A stretch of DNA of 26,534 nt, taken from CAZVFX01 sp964626565. Lineage in GTDB: Bacteria; Myxococcota_A; UBA9042; CAIXZC01. This document shows, piece after piece, positions 8,159 through 16,323 of this stretch. The DNA is taken from the NCBI GenBank assembly GCA_964626565.1, contig CAZVFX010000098.1, forward strand, positions 1 to 26,534. Direction: 5' to 3'. Every line of letters starts with the position of its first letter. The stretch's first letter is position 1. A model generated the notes under the pieces. The model had not been told where the DNA came from, ran no database searches, and saw nothing but the letters and a program-made list of their open reading frames with translations. A program made the position numbers and the translations under genes.

Positions 8159-9538
8159 ATGGCGAGCGTAATCAAGAACGTGTTGATAGTGGAGGACGAG
8201 GCGGAATTTGTGGAAATCGTCACCCTTCAACTGGAGGCAGCGGGCCTCGAAGTTTCCTCTGCGGCTTCCGGTAAGGAAGCGCTGGAGGCGCTGGAAAATA
8301 GGGAATTCGACCTGGTGCTAACCGATATCCTGATGCCGAAGATGAGCGGCCTTGACCTCCTCGACGAACTGGATGCCAGGGGGATCCACTGCCCGGTGGT
8401 AGTGATGTCTGCCTACGGCTCCATGGACACCGCGGTGCAGGCGATGAAGAAGGGGGCGTACGACTACGTTTCCAAGCCTTTCAAATCTGATGAGATTCTG
8501 CTCACCATCCGGAAGCTGGAGGAGCGGGAGACGTTGCGGAGAAGAGTCTACACCCTCGAGCAGAAGCTGAAGCAGGAGGAGATGTTCGGCGAAATCGTCG
8601 GGCGCAGCGAGAAGATGAGGGGAGTCTACTCGCTGGTTGAAAAGGTGGCCCAGTTCAAAACCACCGTCCTGGTGGTAGGGGAGAGTGGTACCGGCAAGGA
8701 GTTGGTGGCTCGGGCGATCCATCAAAATTCGCCCCGGGCGGACAAGCCGTTTGTCGCGCTCAACTGCGCGGCGATTCCGGATCACCTGTTGGAGTCGGAG
8801 CTATTCGGGCATGTGAAGGGTGCTTTCACCGATGCCCATGCGGATCGGAAAGGGGTCTTCGAGGAGGCCAGCGGCGGTACGCTGCTGTTGGACGAAATGG
8901 GAGAGTTGCCCCTGCCGTTACAGGTGAAGCTGCTCAGAGCCTTGCAGGAAGGTGAGGTCAGGAGGGTAGGCAGTCCCGGTTCCGTCAAGGTGGATGTGAG
9001 GGTGCTGGCGGCCACCGCCCGGGATCTGGCCGAAGAAGTGAAGGAGGGGAAATTCAGAGAGGACCTGTTCTATCGGCTAAACGTGGTGCAAATCAAGCTG
9101 CCGCCTCTGCGGGAGCGGCTGTCGGACATTGAGCCGCTGGTCCAGTATTTCATCGAAAAGACCAACGGCCGGCTGGGGACCAGCGTCGAGGGACTCGACC
9201 GGGACGCGCACCAGGCGCTCATGGCCTACTCCTGGCCCGGGAACGTACGTGAGTTGGAAAACACCATCGAGCGGGCCAGCGTGCTGGCGGAAGGGAGCAT
9301 TCTCACCAAAGACGACCTCACTGAGCAGATCGCCGGGTCCAAGCGCCGGCAGTGGGACGAGGAACTCGACGACCTGTCAATCAAGAAGGCCACCCGCCAG
9401 TTGGAAGAGCGCTACATTCGCGCAGCCCTTATCAAGACCGCAGGTAACCGCACCCGCGCAGCACAGCTCCTGGAAATCAGTCACCGGGCACTGCTGTACA
9501 AGATTCGCGACTACGAAATCGACATACCGCATACCTAG
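8159..9538 (+). CDS. NtrC-family sigma-54-dependent response regulator
   Basis: The 459-residue protein has three domains. The receiver (about 8-120) has phospho-acceptor Asp56 and the conserved lysine in V-S-K-P-F. The AAA+ domain (about 145-375) has Walker A G-E-S-G-T-G-K-E at 174-181 and Walker B L-L-L-D-E. The sigma-54 contact loop at 221-226 reads GAFTDA, not the commoner GAFTGA. A Fis-type helix-turn-helix occupies about 420-455 (G-N-R-T-R-A-A-Q-L-L-E-I). It should be phosphorylated by the kinase encoded one base upstream and activate sigma-54 promoters. Because it sits between pilD and pilM, it may act like PilR on pilin expression, but the pilin gene is not in the window. A sigma-54-like element does lie at 179-195. 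Confidence 0.94.
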   Translation: MASVIKNVLIVEDEAEFVEIVTLQLEAAGLEVSSAASGKEALEALENREFDLVLTDILMPKMSGLDLLDELDARGIHCPVVVMSAYGSMDTAVQAMKKGAYDYVSKPFKSDEILLTIRKLEERETLRRRVYTLEQKLKQEEMFGEIVGRSEKMRGVYSLVEKVAQFKTTVLVVGESGTGKELVARAIHQNSPRADKPFVALNCAAIPDHLLESELFGHVKGAFTDAHADRKGVFEEASGGTLLLDEMGELPLPLQVKLLRALQEGEVRRVGSPGSVKVDVRVLAATARDLAEEVKEGKFREDLFYRLNVVQIKLPPLRERLSDIEPLVQYFIEKTNGRLGTSVEGLDRDAHQALMAYSWPGNVRELENTIERASVLAEGSILTKDDLTEQIAGSKRRQWDEELDDLSIKKATRQLEERYIRAALIKTAGNRTRAAQLLEISHRALLYKIRDYEIDIPHT

Positions 9539-9556
9539 CGCCGCAAGCGGCCTGGG

Positions 9557-9574
9557 GCTGACCGCTGATAGCCC
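9557..9574. repeat. 18-bp dispersed motif, copy 1
   Basis: GCTGACCGCTGATAGCCC occurs exactly here, at 25581-25598 and at 26319-26336. This copy lies in the 129-base gap between the regulator gene and pilM and lacks the hexamer array that precedes the other two. Its role is unknown. Confidence 0.85.
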
Positions 9575-9623
9575 TGATGGAACCTGCTTCCACAATCATT
9601 GTCTTTAAAAAGCACGCCGTTTT

Positions 9624-9652
9624 TTGACATCGACGGGGTGATATCGGAGAAT
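9624..9652 (+). promoter_or_regulatory. Candidate sigma-70 promoter of pilMNOP
   Basis: A perfect -35 box TTGACA (9624-9629) is followed after 17 bases by GAGAAT (9647-9652), which matches the -10 consensus at four of six positions. Transcription would start near 9659. That leaves almost no leader for a GTG start at 9668 and fits the GTG at 9677 better. It suggests pilMNOP can be transcribed apart from the kinase/regulator genes. Confidence 0.55.
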
Positions 9653-9667
9653 GGTTGCGGGCCCTAG

Positions 9668-10750
9668 GTGTCCCCTGTGGAGGCGAAGGTGGTATTCGGA
9701 AGAAAGAATGCAGTCGGAATCGACATCGGCTCCCACTCGATCAAGGTCTGCTTGCTCAGCGAAGGAAGTCGCGGCCTGTTCCTCAAGCGGTTCGACGTGA
9801 CGCCCCTACCGCCCGACTCAGTTGTGGATGGTGCGGTGATGAACTTCTCGCACGTCCAGGACAAGCTCAAGGAGTTGGTGGCGGCCAACAAAATCAAGGG
9901 CAAGCCGACGACGCTCGCAGTCTCCGGCCACTCGGTGATCATCAAGAAGATCTCGCTGCCGGAAATGACCCAGGCGGAGTTGGATGCCTCGATCATGTGG
10001 GAAGCGGAGCAGTACATCCCGTTCGACATCAAGGAAGTGAATGTCGACGTCCAGATCCTGGACCCCAAGGCGGGCCAGGGCCAGATGGACGTGTTGCTGG
10101 TAGCGGCCAAGAAGGACGTGATCAACGACTACGTATCCATCGCAGTGGAAGCCGGAATCGACCCGGTGGTTATGGACGTTGATACATTTGCAGTCCAGAA
10201 CATGTTCGAACTCAACTACGGTTTTCCGCCCAACGAGACCATCGCACTCATCAACGTCGGTTCATCGATGATCAACATCAACGTGGTGAGCAACGGCGTG
10301 ACCCAGTTCACCCGCGACATATCCATGGGCGGGGCCTTGCTGACGGAAGAGGTCCAGCGGCAGCTCAACGTGAGTTACGAAGAGGCTGAGCACTACAAGA
10401 CCGGCGGCAGCGAGAGTATCTCCAGTTCTGCGGTGTTCAAGGAGGTGCAGAAGCTGGCCGACCGGGTAGCCGCTACCCTGGTTACCGAGATTCAACGGTC
10501 GGTTGAGTTCTTCAAGGCGACTTCCGTTGGCGAAGAGATCACCAAGGTGTACCTGAGTGGCGGGGCGGCCCAGACCCCGGCCCTCATCCGGCAACTCGAA
10601 CAGCGCCTGGAGGTGCCCGCCGAGTTGGTGAACCCGTTCAAGAACATCGTCATTGATACTAAGAAGTTCGATATTGCGCTGCTGCAGAAAATAGCGCCTT
10701 CTGCAGGTACGGTGGTAGGGCTGGCACTGAGGAGGTCCTCGGACAAATGA
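9668..10750 (+). CDS. pilM: Type IV pilus assembly protein PilM (actin-like ATPase)
   Basis: The 360-residue protein is a FtsA-like cytoplasmic actin-fold ATPase of the expected length. Phosphate-binding motif 1 reads A-V-G-I-D-I-G-S-H-S-I-K (15-26). The E-A-E-Q-Y-I-P-F segment is characteristic of PilM, and the C-terminal half has the Y-L-S-G-G-A-A phosphate motif. PilM binds the N-terminal tail of PilN and links the alignment complex to the cytoplasm. Two GTG starts are possible. The one at 9668 has no good ribosome binding site; the one at 9677 has AGGTG six bases upstream and fits the predicted promoter better. The end overlaps pilN by four bases (ATGA), so the two are translationally coupled. 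Confidence 0.94.
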   Translation: MSPVEAKVVFGRKNAVGIDIGSHSIKVCLLSEGSRGLFLKRFDVTPLPPDSVVDGAVMNFSHVQDKLKELVAANKIKGKPTTLAVSGHSVIIKKISLPEMTQAELDASIMWEAEQYIPFDIKEVNVDVQILDPKAGQGQMDVLLVAAKKDVINDYVSIAVEAGIDPVVMDVDTFAVQNMFELNYGFPPNETIALINVGSSMININVVSNGVTQFTRDISMGGALLTEEVQRQLNVSYEEAEHYKTGGSESISSSAVFKEVQKLADRVAATLVTEIQRSVEFFKATSVGEEITKVYLSGGAAQTPALIRQLEQRLEVPAELVNPFKNIVIDTKKFDIALLQKIAPSAGTVVGLALRRSSDK

Positions 10751-11481
10751 TTCGCATAAACCTGCTCGAAACTGCTGAGAAAAAGCGCAAAAGACGAAAG
10801 ATGCCCTCGGGCGCTCCCGTCGTTGCGCTCTACGTGATGCTCCTGGTGCTCGAGGGGCTGCTACTTTACTACTGGTCGACAGTGAAAGACGACGCACTCA
10901 CGGTCCAGGTCAAACAGACTCAGGAGGCCCAGGCCAAACTTGAGGACCTCAAGAAACTGAAAGAGCAGAAGGATGAACTGGAAAAGAAGATGACCGAAGA
11001 GGAGAAGCAGGCCAACATCTTCGACAAGCTTCAGGACGCCACAGTCGGGCCGAGCAACCTGCTCCTTTACCTGTCGTACGTGCTCTCAACGCCGCCCCTG
11101 GCCAACCACGCCGAGCGCGTCGTCCAGGAGCAGATCGGATGGGATACCCGCTGGGACCCGGACCGAGCCTGGTTCGGCGAGCTCAAGCAGGGCAAGGAAG
11201 GGAAGGTGGTGATTACGGGACAGGCAGTGTCACACCACGATACCGACGAAGTGCTGAAGAGGCTGAAGACCTGTATCTACCTGCAAAACGTTCGGTTCGT
11301 GTCGGCCAAACTCAGGAAGGGCGACAAGAGTGGCCGTAAGCTCGTCGATTTCAAGATCGATGCCTACGTCAACTACGATCCCAACGTCGGCAAGGAGAAA
11401 GAGGAAGACAAGAAGGGAAAGAAGGGAAAGAAAGGAAAGAAAGACGGGAAGGGAAAAAAAGAAGAGAAGAAGAAGACCTAG
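10747..11481 (+). CDS. pilN: Type IV pilus assembly protein PilN
   Basis: The 244-residue bitopic membrane protein begins M-I-R-I-N-L-L-E, matching the conserved I-R-I-N-L-L peptide by which PilN docks into PilM. A basic patch, a membrane segment at about 24-43 and a periplasmic coiled coil at about 48-95 follow, then an alpha/beta domain. This is the normal PilN layout. The odd part is a tail of about 30 residues after P-N-V-G-K (roughly 213 onward), almost entirely Lys, Gly and Glu, with G-K-K repeats. Typical PilN proteins stop without it. The tail would lie in the periplasm. The start overlaps the pilM stop as ATGA. Confidence 0.92.
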   Translation: MIRINLLETAEKKRKRRKMPSGAPVVALYVMLLVLEGLLLYYWSTVKDDALTVQVKQTQEAQAKLEDLKKLKEQKDELEKKMTEEEKQANIFDKLQDATVGPSNLLLYLSYVLSTPPLANHAERVVQEQIGWDTRWDPDRAWFGELKQGKEGKVVITGQAVSHHDTDEVLKRLKTCIYLQNVRFVSAKLRKGDKSGRKLVDFKIDAYVNYDPNVGKEKEEDKKGKKGKKGKKDGKGKKEEKKKT

Positions 11482-11522
11482 TCCGACGGCGAATTGCGGA
11501 CCGCGGGTTGAAAACCGGGAAC

Positions 11523-11566
11523 TTTGTCATACCCAACGGAGTCGAAGGATCTCGGGTGAAGGATTG
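11523..11566. repeat. Likely dispersed intergenic repeat in the pilN-pilO gap
   Basis: The segment around GTCATACCCAACGGAGTC and GAAGGATCTCGG resembles a short sequence family (GTCAT-CC-AGCGAAG-GAAGGATCT type) that I recall from intergenic regions of many environmental bacteria. Only one copy lies in this window, so the repeat status is recalled knowledge, not something shown here. It sits inside the pil operon in an unusually long gap of 111 bases. Confidence 0.4.
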
Positions 11567-11592
11567 AGAGGCCAAAGAGGCAGGAGCGAAAG

Positions 11593-12237
11593 ATGGATAA
11601 GTTGAAACAGCTCACTCCGCAGCACAAGCTGATTATCGGTGTTGCTTTCCTCGGAGTGGTGGCGGGCCTGTTCTACTACCTCGTCATAATGAGCCTCGAC
11701 GACCAGATCGGAGCCCAGAAGGGCCAGTACATGCAGGCGCAGAACGAGCTTAAACAATTTAAGGACTTTCGCGGCGAGGTTGAGATTGCCGAGTTGCGGG
11801 AAAGTTATGCCAAAGTCATCAAGAAGATCGAAGAAAACAAGAAGATAATCCCTGACAGGGAATACCTCCCGCAGCTCATGTCCGGCCTGGAAACCGACGC
11901 GCTTGAGGCGGGACTTTCAGTAATCAGCAAAGAACAGCGTAATCCCGAACACGAAGACTTCTACTACGGCATTCCCATCAAGTTTGAGGTCCACGGCAGC
12001 TATCTGCAGCTCATGAAATTCCTCAAGCTCATTTCCGAACCGGGAAAGCGACTCGTGAACATCAAGCAGTTGGACATAAAGCTGGCAAAAAAGAAGCGGA
12101 AGCAGAAGAGGGATGATCAGTCGCCGTTCATGAGCAGCGGCAAGGTGGCCACGCCTGAATCCGTTCTGGTGGCCAGCTTCATCGTGGAAGGATTCACCTA
12201 CACGGGTGAGAAGGCTGGTAGGAAGAAGAAGAAATAG
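11593..12237 (+). CDS. pilO: Type IV pilus assembly protein PilO
   Basis: The 214-residue protein has a short cytoplasmic N-terminus, a membrane segment at about 12-33, a periplasmic coiled coil (about 36-90) and a ferredoxin-like C-terminal domain. This is the normal form and length of PilO, which pairs with PilN and PilP in the alignment complex. The segment F-E-V-H-G-S-Y-L-Q-L-M-K-F-L is typical of the family. AGGAG lies six bases before the ATG. The region before the final strand is lysine-rich (K-K-K-R-K-Q-K-R), and the protein ends in a run of lysines. It follows pilN after 111 bases and precedes pilP by 10. Confidence 0.92.
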   Translation: MDKLKQLTPQHKLIIGVAFLGVVAGLFYYLVIMSLDDQIGAQKGQYMQAQNELKQFKDFRGEVEIAELRESYAKVIKKIEENKKIIPDREYLPQLMSGLETDALEAGLSVISKEQRNPEHEDFYYGIPIKFEVHGSYLQLMKFLKLISEPGKRLVNIKQLDIKLAKKKRKQKRDDQSPFMSSGKVATPESVLVASFIVEGFTYTGEKAGRKKKK

Positions 12238-12247
12238 AGGTGACCAG

Positions 12248-12991
12248 ATGGTCCATTTGAAACAGGCCTTCGGCAAAAGCGTAGTTCCGATTCTGGCCTT
12301 CGTGTGCCTGCTCCTGGCCGCATCCGCGTGCGGGGGAGAAGATGAGAAAGCGCCCCAACCATATAAGGGCGATGACATCGAGAGCACGGTCAAGAAGAAG
12401 AGGAAGGTGAAGAAAGGGGCTGCCGAGTTCGCGGCCAAGCCGGAGTGGGATGCCGTCTCTCCCCACTTCCTGAAATACGTCAAGGTCATTGAGAAGGAGG
12501 TCCACTCCAAATCCGTTACCTGGAACTACAAGGACGCTTTCGCTGACCACATCGAAAAATTCTACCCCACTCCGGTCGAAGCCAGACCGATTATCGACTT
12601 GGGCAAGGCCGCCGAGAAGAAGGCCGAAAAGAAGAAGGAAGAGCCTACCATCAAGAGTATCCTGGCGGGCATTACCGCACCTGGCGGTGCAGACGGTTCC
12701 CTCGAAGAGGATGAGCTGGCCATGGCTACGGTGACTCCCCTCATCAAGCACGCGGTGATGAAGTACAACTTCCGCATCATCATGACCGGCGTGTCCAACC
12801 CCGAGGTGGTGGTGGAAGACCCGGAAGGCGGCATCCACGTGGTGCACGTAAACGACAAGATCGGCCTGGAAGGAGGCTACGTCTCCGACATCCTCAAGCA
12901 CAAAGTCTACATCAAGATGCCCGACCAGCCCGAACCGATGAGCGTCTCCCTCGCTCCCGAATCCCTCCCCGACTCCTTCGCGAAAAACTAG
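12248..12991 (+). CDS. pilP: Type IV pilus assembly lipoprotein PilP
   Basis: The start chosen is the ATG with AGAGGTGA upstream; the frame is open from 12206, but earlier starts would overlap pilO and spoil the signal peptide. The 247-residue product has a lipoprotein signal ending L-A-A-S-A-C (Cys28 as lipid anchor). A disordered, charged linker follows, then the C-terminal PilP homology region (about 185-240). There the pattern E-D-P-E-G-G-I-H-V-V-H-V and G-G-Y-V-S-D-I-L matches the beta-sandwich that binds secretin PilQ. It is longer than the usual 170-180 residues because of a lysine/glutamate-rich insert. It is the last pil gene here; pilQ does not follow. Confidence 0.88.
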   Translation: MVHLKQAFGKSVVPILAFVCLLLAASACGGEDEKAPQPYKGDDIESTVKKKRKVKKGAAEFAAKPEWDAVSPHFLKYVKVIEKEVHSKSVTWNYKDAFADHIEKFYPTPVEARPIIDLGKAAEKKAEKKKEEPTIKSILAGITAPGGADGSLEEDELAMATVTPLIKHAVMKYNFRIIMTGVSNPEVVVEDPEGGIHVVHVNDKIGLEGGYVSDILKHKVYIKMPDQPEPMSVSLAPESLPDSFAKN

Positions 12992-12997
12992 CACTCA

Positions 12998-13087
12998 GGC
13001 TTGCAGGCTTGCAGGCTTGAAGGCTTGAAGGTACTGCCCGAAGCTGTCGTGGCTCCACGCCTCCACGCCTCCACGCCTCCACGCCCG
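12998..13087. repeat. Intergenic element with two octamer arrays, copy 2
   Basis: This repeats the arrangement at 1401-1498. A run of GGCTTGCA and GGCTTGAA octamers leads to CTTGAAGGTAC, then a short unrelated spacer, then four CCACGCCT-type octamers. The array begins about eight bases after the pilP stop codon. Both copies are followed, some 13-14 bases on, by TTTACT. Confidence 0.85.
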
Positions 13088-13100
13088 CCTCTCTTCCCTG

Positions 13101-13141
13101 TTTACTTTCAAGATCCCAAGTTGTAGATTAACTCCAAGTTG
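13101..13141 (+). promoter_or_regulatory. prkA: Possible promoter and direct repeat upstream of prkA
   Basis: TTTACT (13101-13106) and TAGATT (13124-13129) are 17 bases apart and each match the sigma-70 consensus at four of six positions. CCAAGTTG occurs at 13116-13123 and 13134-13141, an 18-bp period close to two helical turns, and could bind a regulator. PrkA operons in other bacteria respond to starvation and stationary phase, so an alternative sigma factor is also possible. The call is weak. Confidence 0.35.
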
Positions 13142-13184
13142 AACTGAACCGTTGATATATCAGGCGAGCACGCAGGAGGAGCAG

Positions 13185-15215
13185 ATGGCCAAGTCCAGCC
13201 TTATAGGCAAGATAGCGGAAATGCAGAACCTCCAGGAATTCGAGGAACTGAGCTGGGAAGGAACGTTCGAACAATACCTCGGCATAGTCAAGGAGAACCC
13301 CAAGGTGTGCCGGTCCTCCTTCCAGCGTCTTTACGACATGATCATCTCGTACGGTTGGGAAGAAACGACCGAGATGAAGAAGAAGATCATCCACTACAAC
13401 TTCTTCGATGACCCCCGGCACGGCGGCACCGACGCGATCTTCGGCCTTGACGTCGCCCTCATGAAGTTCGTCCATGTCATGAAAGCCGCGGCCTATCGCT
13501 ACGGCCCGGAGAAGCGCATCCTCCTGCTTCACGGCCCGGTGGGAAGCTCCAAGAGCACCATCGTCAGATTGTTGAAAAAGGGACTCGAGGACTACACTCG
13601 GACCCCCGAAGGGGCAGTGTACACCATGGAGTGGCACATGCCCGACGAAGAGGTGATCCCGTGCCCGATTCACGAGGAACCTCTCCACATAATCCCGGTG
13701 GACTGGCGCACCGACGCGCTCGCGGACCTGGCCCTCAACGAGGCGGAATATCCCATCGTCATAAACAAGGAGTTGTGCCCCGTATGCCGGTACAACTATC
13801 GCACCCTTCTCCAGCACTACAAAGGGGATTGGAGCAAGATGATCGAGCATGTCAAGGTGACGCGATTCGCGTTCTCCGAGCATGACAGGGTAGGGGTCGG
13901 CACCTTCCAGCCCAAGGATGAGAAGAACCAGGATTCCACCGAACTGACCGGCGATATCAACTATCGAAAGATCGCCATCTACGGCTCCGATTCCGACCCA
14001 CGGGCGTTCAACTTCGACGGTGAGTTCTGCGTCGCCAACCGTGGAGTCATCGAGTTTGTCGAGGTGTTGAAGCTGGACGTGGCGTTCCTCTACGACCTCT
14101 TGGGCGCCAGCCAGGAGCATAAGATCAAGCCGAAGAAATTCGCGCAGACCGATATCGACGAAGTGATCATCGGGCACACCAACGAGCCGGAATTCCGCAA
14201 GTTGCAGAACAACGAGTACATGGAAGCGCTGAGAGACCGTACCGTGAAGATCGACGTGCCTTACATTTCCAGGTACTCCCAGGAAGTGCGGATCTACAAG
14301 AAGGACTTCCACGCCAAAGCGACCGGCAACATCCACATCGCACCCCATACTCTGGAGATGGCCGCGTTGTGGGCGGTGCTAACCCGCCTTACCGACCCGA
14401 AAAAGCACAACATCACGCCGCTGCAGAAAGCCAAGCTCTATGACGGCAAGAGCCTCGCCGGCTTCACCGAGGACACCGTCAAGGAGTTGAGGAAGGAGTC
14501 GGAACGGGAAGGGATGGAGGGAATTTCACCCCGCTACATCCAGGACAAGACCTCCGAGGCTCTCGCGTCCCAGGAAGGGGCAACCATGATCAACCCCTTC
14601 ATCGTCATGAATCGGCTGGAGAGCGGACTCAAGCACCACTCGCTCATCGCCAACGAAGAGCAGCGGCGGCGTTTCAGGGAGATGCTCGCAGTGGTGAAGG
14701 AAGAGTACGAAGACATCATCAAGGATGAGGTGCGCCGGGCCATCTCTGCAGACGAAGAAGCCATTGCCAGGCTGTGCGCCAACTACATCGACAGCGTCAA
14801 GGCCTACACCCAGAAGGAGAAGGTGCGCAACAAGTATACCGGGCAGTACGAAGAGCCGGATGAGAGACTCATGCGCTCCATCGAGGAAAAGGTGGGTATC
14901 CCGGAAAACCGGAAAGACGATTTCCGGCGGGAGATAATGAACTTCATCGGCGCCCTGGCGTTGGAAGGAAAGCCATTCGACTACACCACCAATGAGCGGT
15001 TGCGCAAGGCCCTCGAACTGAAGCTGTTCGAGGACCAGAAGGACTCCATCAAGCTCGCTTCCCTGGTTTCGTCCGTGGTGGACAAGAAGACCCAGGAGAA
15101 GATCGATATCGTCAAGAACAGGCTCATCCGCAACTTCGGGTACAACGAAGAGTCGGCCACCGACGTGCTCAATTATGTGGCCTCCATCTTCGCCCGGGGA
15201 GACCAGAAGGAATGA
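13185..15215 (+). CDS. prkA: PrkA-family serine protein kinase / AAA+ protein (YeaG-like)
   Basis: The start is the ATG with AGGAGG five bases upstream; an in-frame TTG at 13152 has no comparable site. The 676-residue cytoplasmic protein is the usual length. The AAA-like N-terminal part has P-loop G-P-V-G-S-S-K-S-T at 117-125. A cysteine/histidine pair region (C-P-I-H and C-P-V-C-R-Y) and a conserved block around I-I-G-H-T-N-E-P-E-F are typical of PrkA. The C-terminal half corresponds to the kinase-like domain. In enterobacteria and Bacillus the protein acts with the YeaH/YhbH and SpoVR partners in stress adaptation and sporulation; the exact biochemical role is debated. The next gene overlaps it by four bases, and all three partners are present here in the standard order. 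Confidence 0.95.
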   Translation: MAKSSLIGKIAEMQNLQEFEELSWEGTFEQYLGIVKENPKVCRSSFQRLYDMIISYGWEETTEMKKKIIHYNFFDDPRHGGTDAIFGLDVALMKFVHVMKAAAYRYGPEKRILLLHGPVGSSKSTIVRLLKKGLEDYTRTPEGAVYTMEWHMPDEEVIPCPIHEEPLHIIPVDWRTDALADLALNEAEYPIVINKELCPVCRYNYRTLLQHYKGDWSKMIEHVKVTRFAFSEHDRVGVGTFQPKDEKNQDSTELTGDINYRKIAIYGSDSDPRAFNFDGEFCVANRGVIEFVEVLKLDVAFLYDLLGASQEHKIKPKKFAQTDIDEVIIGHTNEPEFRKLQNNEYMEALRDRTVKIDVPYISRYSQEVRIYKKDFHAKATGNIHIAPHTLEMAALWAVLTRLTDPKKHNITPLQKAKLYDGKSLAGFTEDTVKELRKESEREGMEGISPRYIQDKTSEALASQEGATMINPFIVMNRLESGLKHHSLIANEEQRRRFREMLAVVKEEYEDIIKDEVRRAISADEEAIARLCANYIDSVKAYTQKEKVRNKYTGQYEEPDERLMRSIEEKVGIPENRKDDFRREIMNFIGALALEGKPFDYTTNERLRKALELKLFEDQKDSIKLASLVSSVVDKKTQEKIDIVKNRLIRNFGYNEESATDVLNYVASIFARGDQKE

Positions 15216-16321
15216 TCCAGAACGTCGACAAGGACCACGCCCGATTTCGCGAGATAGTGAAAGGTGCGGTCCGCAAGAACCTGAAACGCTACATCTCGAA
15301 AGGGGAGATCCTCGGCCGGGAAGGCGGCAAAACGGTAGCCATCCCGATACCGGAAGTGGAGATTCCCCGCTTCAAGTTCAAGGGGGAGGAGCAGTCCGGG
15401 GTAGGGCAGGGTGAGGGAGAGGAAGGGGACGAAGTCGGCGGGCAGGCCCAGGAAGGTTCCGGGCCTGGCAAGGCAGGGGATCAGCCGGGGGAACACGCGC
15501 TTGAAGTAGAGGTGAGTGTCGACGACCTCGCCCATATCTTGGGTGAGGAACTGGAGCTGCCCAAGATCCAACCCAAGGGCACCGCTACCCTGAAAGTGCT
15601 CAAAGAGAAGTACACCGGCATCGCCAAGGTGGGCCCGGAGTCGTTGCGCCACTTCAAGCGCAGCTACCGGGAAGCGCTGAAAAGGCAGATTTCCGCGGGG
15701 CTGTACAATCCCAAAGACCCGGTGATCATCATCACCAGGGAGGACCGCCGCTATCGAAGTTGGAAGCACCAGATGTCCCAGGAGTCCAATGCCGTGATCA
15801 TTTATATGATGGACGTCTCGGGTTCCATGGGTGACGAACAGAAGCAGATGGTCCGCATCGAATCGTTTTGGATCGATACCTGGCTCAGGCACAACTACCA
15901 GGGGATCCAGTCCCGATACATCATTCACGACGCCAGGGCCCGGGAGGTCGACCGCGATACGTTCTTCAGGACAAAGGAGAGCGGCGGCACCATGATCTCC
16001 AGCGCTTATTCGCTTTGCTCAGACATAATCGAAAACGAGTATCCGGTGGAAGACTGGAATATCTACCCCTTCCATTTCTCCGACGGCGACAACTGGTCAT
16101 CGGATGACACGCTGAAGTGCATGAAGCTGCTCGGGGAAAAACTCATCCCCCTGTCTAACATGTTCTGCTACGGCCAGGTGAAGAGCCCCTACGGCTCGGG
16201 CCAATTTATCAAGGATCTGAAAAAGCACTTCCCGGAAGAAGAGGACCTGGTGCTCTCGGAGATCCCGGACCGGGACGGAATAGTAGGCTCGATCCAGGAA
16301 TTCTTCGCCAAGGGGAAATAG
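15212..16321 (+). CDS. yeaH: YeaH/YhbH family protein (DUF444, von Willebrand A-like)
   Basis: The 369-residue product is the standard second member of the PrkA module. The N-terminal segment R-F-R-E-I-V-K-G-A-V-R-K-N-L-K and the G-R-E-G-G-K-T motif fit the family. A charged Gly/Glu-rich linker lies at about 60-95. The VWA-like domain has an intact MIDAS motif D-V-S-G-S-M-G starting at Asp201, suggesting metal-dependent protein binding. It is somewhat shorter than the Escherichia coli protein. The ATG overlaps the prkA stop (ATGA), so expression is coupled. The molecular role is not known beyond genetic association with PrkA and SpoVR. Confidence 0.94.
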   Translation: MIQNVDKDHARFREIVKGAVRKNLKRYISKGEILGREGGKTVAIPIPEVEIPRFKFKGEEQSGVGQGEGEEGDEVGGQAQEGSGPGKAGDQPGEHALEVEVSVDDLAHILGEELELPKIQPKGTATLKVLKEKYTGIAKVGPESLRHFKRSYREALKRQISAGLYNPKDPVIIITREDRRYRSWKHQMSQESNAVIIYMMDVSGSMGDEQKQMVRIESFWIDTWLRHNYQGIQSRYIIHDARAREVDRDTFFRTKESGGTMISSAYSLCSDIIENEYPVEDWNIYPFHFSDGDNWSSDDTLKCMKLLGEKLIPLSNMFCYGQVKSPYGSGQFIKDLKKHFPEEEDLVLSEIPDRDGIVGSIQEFFAKGK

Positions 16322-16323
16322 CC

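Noticed and set aside
9538..9552. Intrinsic terminator after the regulator gene
   Set aside because: GCCGC and GCGGC could form a short stem, but the loop is only two to four bases and no T-run follows.
9624..9640. T-run before pilM as a terminator tail
   Set aside because: The preceding bases give no stable GC-rich stem, and the run is better read as leading into a perfect TTGACA box.
13128..14348. Minus-strand open frame of 406 codons
   Set aside because: It is antisense to prkA, a certain gene; Val/Asp/His-rich shadow composition.
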